Assembly: GCA_947579605.1 (NCBI GenBank)
Contig: OX388305.1
Span: forward strand, 29,339,542 to 29,403,541
Direction of reading: 5' to 3'
Length of the DNA: 64,000 bases
Source: Athripsodes cinereus
Taxonomy: Eukaryota > Arthropoda > Insecta > Trichoptera > Leptoceridae
Shown: positions 22,900 through 34,654 of the stretch, piece after piece
Position numbering within the stretch: position 1 is the first letter of the stretch
How the letters are laid out: every line of letters starts with the position of its first letter
Notes under the pieces: model-generated
Database searches by the model: none
The model's input: only the letters and a program-made list of their open reading frames with translations
Told to the model about the DNA's origin: nothing
Position numbers and translations under genes: made by a program

Positions 22900-25800
22900 A
22901 TTATACTAGGTAAATTTGTACTAATTAGCGGAGTGTTAGTGTGAAGTAGGTGAACATCAGAGGCTTATTTCAATCGAAAATTGGACACTTTTTTTATTTT
23001 TTCATTTTCTCTAACTCTTCTTATAAACAGAAAATGAAGATATTATATAATTAAATAATTACATACTGTTTTCCTTTTCAGGTTCACGAATTTAAAAATG
23101 ATAGTTAAGTATTACGTACGTATTAGGTAAATATACTTCATAGTAGTGTGGTGTCTGTGTCCATCAGTCAATAATTTACTGTGACCAGTGACCACATAAT
23201 GTAATGTAGTATTTTTGTACAGCCTCTGTACTATTGTGTACAGTAAAGTCCACAATATACTCACACATACATTGTTCTGTCCGAATCAAATTTAATATTC
23301 CCTTGGGATGATATAATAAAGCAATTAATAAAACCGTACGGGTTGGCAATGCCTTTGTTCATGGTATTCATATGCTAACTCCTCATTGTATGATATTTTA
23401 TACTACGTCTATTATGTTATCTGATGTATATTCATTACGTAATGCTTTCATTATCAAAACGCAATACTTACTGTTTTCCTAATATTAAAAGAATTTGAAT
23501 ATCACAACACTATTTATTAAACTTGAATTAAAAACTAATTGAAGAATCTAGCACAAAGTGGGAACAACATTCCTTCTGTGTTAAAAGTGGTCAAGTACGA
23601 GAAATCTACAAATCTGCAACTGTTTAAACAAAGAGAAAAAATACAATATTACATTTTACTTGGACAGAAGAGAACTTAATATTTTTCAGTTCACTATCAC
23701 ACTCATGATGGGTATAATTTTATTTGCACAAAAATAATCTTCATATGTCTACAAATCAACATCTAAGTTCCTAGGATAGTATTAGGTATTTGATATCATT
23801 CTTGTATGAACGCTCCTTTCGTATTACAATATCAATGCAAATAATAGAAGTATGAGTACTAACACACATTATATGTTAGGTAAAATAATAAAGTACGACC
23901 TCTTGTTTCTTCCTTTTATATAAATAACATCACTGTAAAAAAATACTTTTGTTATATTATACTGGTACCTACCTTCAAAAAATTTTATGTCTATTTTGTA
24001 GAAATTTATCATTGCTTTTTGCACACATGCAGATCGATTAAGATTAATACTACTAATAGACTTGAAATTATAACGAATATTATGTTGATTCATTTACCAT
24101 CATGCCTGATGCCACTAGTAGAAAACAGATCACTACTTATTTCTTGTGTTTGTTATTCTATTATTTAATTGTTGTTATATTTCTATCGGCCATTACATAA
24201 GAATATGCCATAATATGGATAGACTTTAGTTTAGATAGATAAGTACGTATAGATATAATAGTAGATTTAAGATGATTACGAGTTAATACAATGTGAAATT
24301 CCTAGTAATGGAAACATTGTTAGCATAAGGTGTGAGAACAGTTTTCTATGTGCTATCATAATATAATAATATCTGCGAAATGGAATAGTATGCGACCATT
24401 CCGCGATCAAGAATTTTGCCTTAATTAAATTTATGAATTTGAGCTCATAACGGATTTTATAATGATGTTATAGGGTTCTCCAATAATGTGATCACCCATC
24501 CAGCCACAAACCACAAATTGATCGTTGGGAATAATAATTGAAATGTGCATTGAAATATAGTTAGTAAGAATGCGGGCACTGGACGGTCCAGTGGGCATAG
24601 TCACATACATTTCAATACAAAGAATACTTTTTTGCCTGATACGTTCCTATTACGGTCCTATGACGGTCATGGTATGGTACGGTGTAGTGGGCAGACACCT
24701 TTATAATATATTTATTTCCATGATTTCCAACTAAATACACAGCATTTCAGTTAGTATACTATAAATAAATAAATATTACTTTCAAAAAATAGATAAGTTT
24801 CTACATTCCAATTAATTCTTCATATTTGCTTCCAACATTAACGCACTGAATGTTGGCAGCTCAAAATTATCTATTAGGTAAAATGTTATTTCGATGAATG
24901 ACTTGAGATTAAAACTACATCGTCGGAAGTGAAAAAACATTCAAATAAACATTTCAATGAAGTAGCTAGGGAATCAGGTATCAAACTGATATCTGATTCA
25001 AAGCTCTTGTGTGAAGACGCCTTTATGAGGTTGTACACTACCCACAGGGTCTCGGGTAGAAGGGAGACACAGTGCCGTGATGGTGATCTTCCAGTGGTGT
25101 CGGCGGAGGGTAGGTAGAAGCACAGAGTAGGGATGGATGTAATAGAACGTGCCTAGATAAAAGACATCTACTTTATACCTACTAGACAATGGTATGGAGA
25201 AGTAGATGATTCAATAGTTGCTATTGTTGTATTATTCACCATTGTTTCCTTTTCAAAGGAATCTTCTTTTCGTCTATTAGAGGTCTTTATAACCAGCATT
25301 CAATAGTTATATTGAAAAATATTATTTATTTTAAGTATCCAATGATAAAATTATAATAGGTATATTCTATATCAAGATTTTAAAAATCAAAAGACAATAG
25401 ATAAGGTTATACAAAACTAATTTTTATTCACGAGATGGAAACTTATAATTATGTTCATCACAATATATTCGATAATATGTATTATACAAAACTTCCACTG
25501 TGTATTGTCGGATACCAGGATTTGTTTCCTCCACATCTAGTCAGAGTACTTGGTGTCAACAATGTGTTCAGCTTAGCTCCATTAAAAAAGACGGTTACGT
25601 CAGTAACATTAATTCCTTTCAAATCCAATTGCTTGTCTTTTTCTCTGTAAGAAGTATCTAAAATATTTTGAAACCTCCACTGAAGTAGATACAAGATTTA
25701 CAGAAAGGTAACATAGAATTTGAAATTCCTAATAAAAATGATATTATGTTATAAATCATTAATATACGCATTGCACAATTCACTTCAAATTATTTATTAA

Positions 25801-26930
25801 TTTATTCAGTTTTACACGATAGAGCCTTTACCATGTTAAACAAAAAGGTAAAAATAACAATTTGACAGACGAATATAGTAAAATGCAGTTTGTGGCTGCA
25901 GACATATAAATTGATGAATAAAAGCATATCATTATTTTTATTTATTTATTTAAAATATATATTCACGGCCAAAGCCTTTTACATGTTACACCCATGTACA
26001 CATACAATACGTGTATACAAAGATACGATCACTTTAAAAAAGACACAAACAATTAGATTAAAAAAAACAAGAGTTCAACATACAGTGTAACAAAAAACGC
26101 ACAAAATTGTCAAAAAAAATTGGTCAAGATACCTATTAAAAAAATAAATCAAAATGGCATAAAAAATGTCAAATATTGTTTAAAAGTCAGTTAGTGAAAA
26201 TTCATAAGTTAAATTACAAAAATTAGAGATCAGTTAAAATACATAAGTTTTGGTCAAATGGTTAAAAGAGCAATTCAAAATTTTATGAATAATACTTAAT
26301 ATGTTCAAAAATAATTAATTTGAATCCAAAATGATAAGTAAATAAATCATCTAAAGGAAGGATGGTACCTGCATTGAAAATGACTATTTAAGGAAACACT
26401 TTTCCTTTCGGTTGAACTTGATACTAAATATATACCTAGGTATATAATGTCTCCCCTAATATTTTCATTGCCACAAAGGGGACTTATTAGAGAAGAGCAT
26501 TGAAAATATAGTAATTACAGATGTAGGTAGGTGCGTGTACACTGTACATACTGTAATATCATATAGAGAGAGAGAGATACTCACATAGAATTACACCCTC
26601 AGACAAATATTAAGAACATTAATGGTGTTTACACCGCACTTACTGAGGGGTAGTACTTAGATAGATACACCACACCACACATAGGTACACATTCACAGTG
26701 TGGCGAAGGCGATTTGTCACACCAAAATTCCCAATCATATGAATATAACATTGGTTGAATGTTTTTATTTCAAGAAATAATAGTTCATACAAGTCTATCT
26801 CAAATCCAAGTCAAAGGGTTGAGAGAAATTTTGATTGGTTTTTATCCATCGAACATTTGCAATACTTTCATTCATTTTTCGATTTCGGTTGTTTTTTACA
26901 TTTTTTTTTTTGGATTTTCATTCATACAAT
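22900..26930. other. Stretch with little recognised content
   Basis: Mostly AT-rich unique sequence. Noted inside: a perfect palindrome CACTGGACGGTCCAGTG (24577-24593); a near-palindrome at 24969-24997 (GAATCAGGTATCA / TGATATCTGATTC); a LINE-3'-end-like segment starting with (ATTT)n at 25935-25990 on the minus strand (TCACGGCCAAAGCCTTTTAC, read on plus); and an AG run at 26560-26578. Two overlapping 70-codon frames at 25435-25694 show no family features. Confidence 0.4.
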
Positions 26931-26953
26931 TATTTTACAGAATTACTATTACT

Positions 26954-27036
26954 ACAGTTTGCATGTTTCTTACATGCAGCTGATCTGCTGGCTACCCCAG
27001 TTGTGGGATATGCCGTGATGGTATAGTATAGTATAG
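26954..27036 (+). repeat. Dispersed repeat A, 3' half
   Basis: CAGTTTGCATGTTTCTTACA, TGCAGCTGATCTGCTGGCTA, CCCCAGTTGTGGGATATGCC and GTGATGGTATAGTATAGTAT form the best-preserved 3' end of the family, with a (TATAG)n tail. Confidence 0.75.
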
Positions 27037-27302
27037 TACTATTACTACAATTAATTTTATTTAAATTACCCAATAGATAATTTTTTTACATATGATTACA
27101 TTTAAATTACTTGAAATGCTCTGACTATGATTTAATATTAATGTGTTTGTTATGTTTGTTGTTGTTTTATTGTATGATAATTGTTAACATCTCAAAGGGT
27201 TACGCCGTAAATGTATGATAAATAAAAATAAAAAATAAATATTCAGAAAATTCAAGGGCTTTTTTACCAATGTTGTTGAAAGTAAAAGTTCAAAATATAC
27301 CC

Positions 27303-27468
27303 TTTTTAAATAAAATATTTAAACTTGAATCACTATGTGTATTTGTTACATTATTTTAAAATACGCTATCGCGATTTCAGTGCACTTGCACCATTGACGA
27401 GCTTTTCCGTATTTTAAATTAATGTAACAAATAAACCGTAGTTCAAGTTTAAATATTTTATTTAAAAA
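27303..27468. mobile_element. Penelope-like fold-back terminus with hammerhead-like centre
   Basis: Long inverted arms (TTTTTAAATAAAATATTTAA, ACTTGA, then TTTGTTACATTA.TTTAAAATACG and its complement) fold around a GC-richer centre. Read on the minus strand the centre has stem II GTGCA-AG-TGCAC (391-380), one T, GAAA, the self-complementary TCGCGA, then TA. The strand upstream of stem II reads CTCGTCAATG, not the canonical CTGANGA. The same non-canonical core occurs at 34.5 kb. Confidence 0.55.
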
Positions 27469-27489
27469 TGTCTAGAAATCGTTACATAG

Positions 27490-28075
27490 TTATATATAAT
27501 GAGTTACAATCCATTGGATTGGTCTGCAACGAGTTTGGTTTTTCTTCTCAATTCCTCCCTATTCTCAGCCAGTCTCTTCAGCTCTACGTATGAGCCACAA
27601 TTCATGTCCCTCTTCAGTTGGTCCATATACGCGTCTCTCGGTCGACTTCTGCCATTTGTGCCTTCAGTCCTACCTTCTGCGATAGCGATGAGCAGTCCTG
27701 GATGCCTGATGTTGTGCCCAATCCAGTTAGCTCGTTGTTGGCTGATTCTCTTAAGGAGTTGCCTTTTTTCGCCTACCCTGGTTAACACTTCTACGTTTTC
27801 GACGTGTTCCGACCAATTAATCTTCAGCATACGTTTGTAGCACCACATTTCAAAGGCTGCCAGCCGTCCGCTTTCACTCTTGCTGATGGTCCACGTCTCA
27901 CAACCATATAGCAGAATGCTCCATACAAAGGCTTTAGTTCTTTCTAACGCTTAAATCAATATTTGGGGATTCCAATATTTTGGATTTTTTGTTAAAGGCA
28001 ATTCTTGCCTGGTTTATCCTCTGCTCACGATTTCCGATTTGGAGCGTCCTTAGTTGATGCGTACATAGTTAATGC
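27490..28075 (-). mobile_element. RTE-type non-LTR retrotransposon, C-terminal 190 codons
   Basis: This is the best RTE copy in the window. The minus strand encodes INQARIAFNKKSKILESPNI near its start, a frameshift near 27945, KAFVWSILLYGCETWT, then an open 114-codon frame: MWCYKRMLKINWSEHVENVE, VLTRVGEKRQLLKRISQQRA, NWIGHNIRHPGLLIAIAEGR, and a TNGRSRPRDAYMDQLKRDM end. These are the standard C-terminal blocks of RTE/BovB-like proteins. It is 5'-truncated with no endonuclease. Copies at 21.2/22.8 and 63.4 kb belong to the same family. Confidence 0.8.
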
Positions 28076-28079
28076 CTCT

Positions 28080-29640
28080 AAAATAAGCAAAATATACCAA
28101 CCTACTCATAAATATTTACTTCACGCAAAAATTTTCTTATTTATCAGTTTTTTAAAAAAGAAGATTTATTGAGGTACAATCAAATTTTTTATACGTGGTA
28201 GTTAAATCATATATTTGTGTATAATTAATTATTTTGATTCAGTGTTACATTTGGAGAACTGCTGAGATTAATGTAAATATTGTAATATGTAATATTTTAC
28301 AGGACACTTGTTCAAACTCCTGTTTACAGTTGTCCTGTAATATAATATTGTATTCTAAGGACGTAATGGCAAGGATAATACAACATAATAGTAATATTGT
28401 GGTCACGATGCATTATTTGAACACTCGTCATGGTTTTGGCATCGATCTGACAGTAAATAACATAGATGCAGATACAGATAGTGAATAAAAATATAATATC
28501 TAGTAATAAAATGTAATTTGTAACACATCACTCCACAAATATAATATTTTAGAACTAACATTGAAACAAAATATTGTAAAATATGGCAGTGGCAAAATAC
28601 ACAAATTAAATAAACATGGAAGATACGCATATAAATATTAGTTAGTAAGAAAACATTTTTGCACTTTGTAGAATAGATATTATAATATGCACAAACTTAA
28701 AGAGCTTGTTGATAATATTTGTTAAGGTTTTAAAATTTTCACTCGTACATCTACCAGCTTGCTTGAAATTAATTTCTTACCTGAATATAAAATTTTCTGA
28801 TCACATATATTATTTAAAACCAGGACTGGAATATTATTACAAAGGGGAACTTTCACAAAAAGATTTTTTCAGCTAAAATAAATAGGTACAGAAAATTTGA
28901 AAAATTATGGTGCTTTTTTGTATTTTTAAATGTGCATTTTGAAAGCTTTTATCACCATTTGAAAAAGCAATTTTCGCACATCGCAGCAAAATGGTCCACT
29001 AATGGCGGAGCAAGTGTGTGACATCATCAGACGCTACAGACAGTACTACGAGTCGAATGCGTATCAATACAACTTAGCGCCTAATGACGTCACAACGGGT
29101 TAATTCAGTGGCGTTTAAAATTCTTGGCGTTGGCGTTTAAAGTTCTCTATTTTTGAAAATGAAAATTCGACATATAGTTCAATGTCTTCAAATATAAATG
29201 CAAAGTTCTGATTTTTAATAAAATCTGTTAAGACTTCTGCTTCTTACAAGTGAATTAAATAATAAAAAATCATTGGCTTTCCTCCCTCTGTCCTGGCACA
29301 CCGCACCACTACATCCCCTTTCCCTGCCACCACAAATCAGATACAGATAATAAGGGACTACTATAAAATATATACTCTCTCTCTCTCTCTCTCTGTCTTT
29401 TGTTTATCTTGGGCAACATCTTGGGAGTCTTGAGCCTACATAGGTAGTACTTAAATACTAAACTTGACAATTGAAACTTAAAGTTATATCAAATTAATAA
29501 AATACACCGATAAGCTTTTACTTACCTACTTATACAATGGACAATCTTAATACCAATCATGCGAGCATTATGAATCCGTCACATCATTCCATCTACAGAG
29601 AATAACTAATTTCAACTATGTAAATATCGAAATAATCATC
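28080..29640. other. Stretch without recognised genes
   Basis: AT-rich sequence with one moderately GC-rich, TE-like patch at 28960-29140 (GGTCCACTAATGGCGGAGC, GTGTGTGACATCATC, AATGACGTCACAACGGG) that I cannot assign. A (TC)n run lies at 29377-29395. Confidence 0.4.
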
Positions 29641-29648
29641 TATCCCAA

Positions 29649-29880
29649 CACGGCATCGCCCACAAGTGGGGTAGCCAGCGGACCAACTGCTTATAACATA
29701 TTATAAGTCTTCCTCTTCGTGCCACTAAAAGTTAATATATTCAGGATTGGTGGCATATCTCATCGCTGAACTAAAGATGTCTTTGAAAGGTATGTTTTTA
29801 CGAATAACTGCTTATTACAGAATACTCGAAAATTTGCGGAAAAGAATGAGAGACTTATTCATTGTCGGAGACTCAACGGG
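29649..29880 (-). repeat. Dispersed repeat A, near full length
   Basis: Minus orientation: the plus strand shows GGCATCGCCCACAAGTGGGG, TAGCCAGCGGACCAACTGC, the TCTTCCTCTTCGTGCCACTA block, ATTCAGGATTGGTGGCATAT, CTCATCGCTGAACTAAAGAT and AATACTCGAAAATTTGCGGA. The 77-codon frame across it is incidental. Confidence 0.7.
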
Positions 29881-30064
29881 ACTAATTGCGGTATCGATCA
29901 ATAAAGATATCCAAATATTATTTTGTTCACTCGGATTCAAAATAAATATCAGTTTGGGCATTCTATGATGATATTTACTTATTCTTTCGCCTTTATGATT
30001 TCAAAATATACCAAATGCATAATTTCTTTACAATAATATGAAAACGGAGATTTATTTAATTTTC

Positions 30065-30930
30065 TAGTTTCAACAAATTCAAATTCAAATATTTTATTGA
30101 GATAATAATAAACACATTAAAAATAATTATATATACAATAAGCACAATTATATAAATCTTTATATTATCTGTTTTTTTTACCCTCAAAATTGAGCAGAGC
30201 TCGTGCTTTGAGGGGTTATAGGGTTTTTACTAATAATCAAACAAATTCGACCAAACTTTATCAATATAGAACATCACACACATAATCCATTTACCATAAT
30301 TATATGAAATAAACAAAAATAACAACAACAAAAAACAACAAACCCATCATCAACGACACAATCACTTGACCTCATACACCACCTTCTTATTGAATTACCT
30401 TCTTTATATTCAGTTTAAATATATTTAAGTCATCTGAATACTTAAATTTATTCTCTTTTTTTAAGCCATTGTACCATCCCACCCCAAGATATGTGTAGTG
30501 GTGTTGTCCAGCAGCTGTCCTCTTCGCAGACACTTTTATTCGGCCTCCTAACCTTAGACACTCACTAATACTCCCTAGCGGGTGTAGTTTTTGAATAAAG
30601 TATTCCTTACAAACTTGGTATACTGCCTTCCTCTTATAAAAGCATTCCAAGGAGGGGACCGCAAGTTCCTTAAAAAGTTTCAGGGTCGGGTAGTCAAAAG
30701 GCTTTCTAAGAATTATCTTCATAACACTTCTCTGATTGACACCCAGTGAATAGACGCTGTTCTTGTAAGCACCACCCCATGCCAAGATGCCATACTGTAT
30801 GACCGACTGAACAAGAGAAAAGTATATATCTTTTAATTGTTTCACTTGCATTATATCTCGGAGTCTGTAAAAAACATAAAACAATTTGGCTATATTGTGA
30901 GAGATAATATATATTTTTTTAAATAAAGCA
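30065..30930 (-). mobile_element. Jockey/CR1-like LINE, C-terminal RT part and 3' UTR
   Basis: An intact 165-codon minus-strand frame (30884-30387) encodes the thumb/C-terminal region: LKDIYFSLVQSVIQYGILAW, then GVNQRSVMKIILRKPFDYPT, LKLFKELAVPSLECFYKRKA and a C-terminal YLGVGWYNGLKKENKFKY. The Y-x-x-[LV]-x-S-x-[IL]-x-Y-G-[IL]-x-x-W pattern is typical of LINE RT proteins after the palm. The 3' UTR (ACCCCTCAAAGCACGAGCTC, TGAGGGTAAAAAAAACAG) ends in AATAAAATATTTGAATTTGA. A copy of this UTR sits at 59945-60082 with a (TTGAA)n tail. The element is 5'-truncated near 30930. Confidence 0.8.
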
Positions 30931-31079
30931 TAAATATGTAGTCAATAGTCATAATTACGAAGCATTCTTTGGCAGTATGTATTACAATGTATACACAGGT
31001 ACCTACCTATTTTCCTTTTCCTCCCTTCATGAGCGCTTCATTATGTGTTTAATTTTTTTTTACTTTTTTCAATTTTTTC

Positions 31080-31280
31080 TACATATTTAAGATTCTTCTT
31101 CTTCATCGCCCTCAACGCTCCTCTCGGGAGCACGGGGCAGAAACCAGCCTCCTCCATTCAGATGCGCAAATTGCGTCACCTCTTTCCACGACATTCCCTG
31201 CGCTCTGTTGTCGTTGTCATAGGAACGATTTATTGTGAAAGAGGGACGCCCGGGCCGACGGAACCCTTACGGACATAAGA
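31080..31280 (-). mobile_element. Possible RTE-type 3' end
   Basis: A GC-rich island. On the minus strand a frame contains SEWRRLVSAPCSREER preceded by basic residues and followed by a GAAGAAGAAG-rich end, resembling the tryptophan-containing C-terminus and trinucleotide tail of RTE elements. No further domain is seen, so this is a tentative call. Confidence 0.3.
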
Positions 31281-31884
31281 ATAGTGCTGTTTTTGCCCAC
31301 GTTTAAGATACCTACATATAATTTTGATTCATCTAAATCGTCAACGAAAAACTTTTAATATTGCTACAAACTGTTTTTGGTTATCAATTAAGTAACTCAT
31401 ATTTGTAATGTATACAATTTAACTGTTTGTTTGCTAATTAATACAAAAAAAATATAAAATAAAATTTAAAAATACATTACAAGACATACATGGGAAGAAT
31501 TTATTACAAAGCATACGTATGTATGTAGATTGTGTAACAAAACTTATTTTTATATTTTTATAATCGCTACATATCAATAAATAAATAATAACATGTAGCA
31601 GAGCATAACAACCGTCCCATCATCGCAAAGGTCTACTCAAATGAAGCGTATTGAGAAATTTTGAAAAGAAATTTTCTATTGATTTTTATGAAACTCGCTG
31701 GGGTTTTCCGGTCTTTGCAACAGAAAAGTTCTACACAGTTAAGTACCTACCGAATACAATCTGCTCATATTGAAGATATTCATTGGGAAAAATATACATG
31801 TACCTACTTCTTACATTAAATAAAGTATAAACAGAAGCAATATAAATTTATCTTTCAACAAATCAATACATTAAAAACAGTTTT

Positions 31885-31930
31885 ATAATCTGAAGATGTC
31901 AATTCGTTAGCGAAAGCGTTAGGCGAGCTT
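31885..31930 (+). ncRNA. Hammerhead-like ribozyme motif, Penelope-like terminus
   Basis: CTGAAGA (31890-31896) fits the CUGANGA hammerhead core exactly. After one T, stem II is GTCAA-TTCG-TTAGC (898-911) with a UUCG loop and one mismatch. GAAA (912-915), GCGT (wobble self-complementary) and TA follow. Stem I is not evident. Probably a decayed ribozyme of a Penelope-like element. Confidence 0.45.
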
Positions 31931-31934
31931 GTGA

Positions 31935-34430
31935 TAGACGTTATATTCACGTTTGTGAAACAAAAAAAAACAGCGTTAATTTTATATTTCAAAATTATCT
32001 AAAATATCGTTTCATAGTGTAAACACAGAAACATTTAATTAAAATCAATTCGTAAGAATTAGAAATAATAATTAGGATGGTAACATCCTAATTATTAAAA
32101 ATTATTTCCTTTAAAATAAAATAATCCCTTCATATTTAGATGCCGGGGCATTTTATTAAAAAATGGAATATAAATTTTATTTAAATAGAAACGTACTACA
32201 ATTCATATTAAGTGAACTCTGTTCACGATTGATCGATAAAATTTAACCTAACGGTGGAGACCCGAAAAGAATCGCAAATCAACATTATTTTATTGTGCCA
32301 ATACATTATTTTCAGCAATTTTTCAGATGTAAAGAGCAGCAAATTTAAATAGTAAAAACTTTTCAGAAATCAGTTCGTATCACACCAACTATGTCAGTTT
32401 TAATACATTTACATTTGAGCATTATTTGACATGTATAAGAAGACATTCTATATATATTTTTTTTTCATTTTACGATACAAATAAATCACTACCTGAATGC
32501 AGAACTAGCCTAAGTGTTATAGGAGGATTATTCAAAGGAGCAGTTTAAAGCTTTGTTTTTGTAATAAAAGAAAAAATATTTCAAATATCTAAAGCAAATT
32601 TTGACATGCATTATTATTTAGGAATCTAATAACTCTCGTTCATTAAATTATCACGTATCTATTATTATAATTTCTTATTACTTAACTCAGTTTGACCAAA
32701 CTTTTAACTTCGGGCTAGTTCTGCATTAAGGTAGCGAAATGGTTATTTTTTTTATTTAATCATATGAATGGCCAATACTTTTTACATTAAATCATACATT
32801 ACATAATAAAAAGTCTGTAGTATGTACAAAAATACGCAACCGTATTATTGTACAAGTATGTAGGCAACTAACCAATCATTCAAATAATTTATTAACATCC
32901 CATTCATTCTTAGTCGAGCGTCTTTATGAGACGGGAGAAAAGTAGTCGAGCATTATAATATTCTCAACGTCCACCATAGGAAAAGAGAAAAAAAAACACC
33001 TCCAATTGATTCAAAAAGTTCTCGATGAAAAGGCAGCCAGTGAAGCGATAAGCAATAATTTCTATTAATTCTCTTTCCCGTTTTGTACTGCGAGAGTTTT
33101 GATATGTTAATTATTAACCGAACCACTAACTTTCTTCCTGCATTCGACGAGACTATTCATGCGAAAAACCTTGTACATTTTAAAAGGTGTTTTGTATTCG
33201 AAAATATTATTTCCTTCTTCTAAAATGGCAATGGGTTTGTAAGTGTTCTTTTAAATCATGAGATGTCAGTAACTTAGAAATAATGTCTTGATCTTTCATG
33301 CAACAATTCTAAATTTGGTTTACTTTAGCACGGTGACTCAATAATTTTAAAGAAATATATTAAAAAATACAATGCAATATAATATATTACGATTTACTTT
33401 TTTCAAATGTGTTATGTTGAAGATTACCATAATCACTTTTTCACATGCAAATATTTCTACCAAACATGAGTGAGAGTGTGTTTGCATATTGAAATGAAAA
33501 TAAACAAGTACATACATAAGGATTTTGTACAAATGTATAGTAAATACAAACCAAACCACAAACATGGCGTCTCAGACAAATTTCCTTTGGAGGCAAAAAT
33601 TTTCCGCACTTTGCACAAAACACAATCTTTTCTATGTATTTTCTCTCATCACTCTAACAGCTTTTCATTTTGGTCTTCTCTAATGCACTCCGGAGTAATC
33701 AACAGATTGCTATGTTTACCGAGGAACGCGGTCACGTCCTACCATGGAAATTCACATCAATGTGATTTCACTTTTATAGGCTGTACCTACATAAATGTGA
33801 AATTTCATAATACTCCGGGTAATAATATTATTAATAAATTGAACGAAGTAATTATTAGGTGATGCTGGTTAATTTTAATTAGGTGTACCTATATATTTAT
33901 ATGGGGGAGAGGTTCGTATAAGTTTGAGAGATGGTGCTAATAATAAAGTTGTAAAGTAAAACTGCGCATGATGAGCATCTCTCAGAGCAGAATGTAGTTA
34001 GTATTATCTAAGCTCCCTGAAGAACCTATTGTTACCATGAACTGATTGTGTTCGCATATAAAGGCATCATTCTATGAGAGATCTTGTTATTCCAGAGACT
34101 AGAACTTAGCTTTATTCTTTACATAAGATATTTACAGTCTGCAAAGGCTCGTAACAAAGGGAAGGAAAACTTGGTTTCCTAACAAAACTTCTTTAAAATG
34201 TTTTATTGTTATCTATCTATACATAGAAAAGTCGTATCATGAACAGAGTCAGTGGAGCGATGTCTTATTGTATTTCATACAATATCATAAATAATAACCA
34301 CATTAGAAAGATGATGACCTCAATTAATTGCTGTAAACATCAGCAGACCTTTTTTATACATCGCAAGGACTACAATAAAAAAATTAGTAACTTTGTTTAT
34401 GTTTTCGGCATTAACAATATAACAATTTCT
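31935..34430. other. Stretch without recognised genes
   Basis: AT-rich sequence. A 3'-end-like LINE remnant is possible at 32745-32800 (TTTAATCATATGAATGGCCA). A 130-codon plus-strand frame at 33470-33862 and opposing minus-strand frames have no domain support; one minus-strand frame contains a lone CAKCGKFLPPKEICLRRHVC finger-like string without partner fingers. Confidence 0.4.
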
Positions 34431-34435
34431 AGACA

Positions 34436-34649
34436 TGTTGTGATTTTTTAGATTACTATGTAATTATTGTTATTTTTTGAGCTTTTTATTTGCTACCGCG
34501 GTTTCGGTGGAGCGTCCACCATTAACGAGCGTTAATCTAAAACTTTTAGATTAACGCTCGTTAATGGTGGACGCTCCACCGAAACCGCGGTAGCAAATAA
34601 AAAGCTAAAAAATAACAATAATTACATAGTAATCTAAAAAATCACAACA
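34436..34649. mobile_element. Near-perfect 214-bp fold-back element with hammerhead-like centre
   Basis: Two arms of about 105 bp are almost exact reverse complements with practically no loop (centre CTAAAACTTTTAG near 34543). Each arm contains, read toward its outer end, TTAATGGTGGA, loop CGC, TCCACC, GAAA, the self-complementary CCGCGG and TA (right arm 34561-34592). Both arms therefore carry the stem II-GAAA-palindrome-UA architecture, with the same non-canonical CTCGTYAATGG core as 27.3 kb. No coding frame. The arm identity implies recent origin or gene conversion. Confidence 0.65.
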
Positions 34650-34654
34650 ACAAA

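Noticed and set aside
33441..33623. Minus-strand CAKCGKF...RRHVC string resembling a C2H2 finger
   Set aside because: Single imperfect finger with wrong spacing and no neighbouring fingers or splice support.
33470..33862. 130-codon plus-strand open frame, the longest outside elements after the R1-like and LINE frames
   Set aside because: Composition is that of AT-rich chance translation, with no domain, no splice context and overlapping opposite-strand frames.
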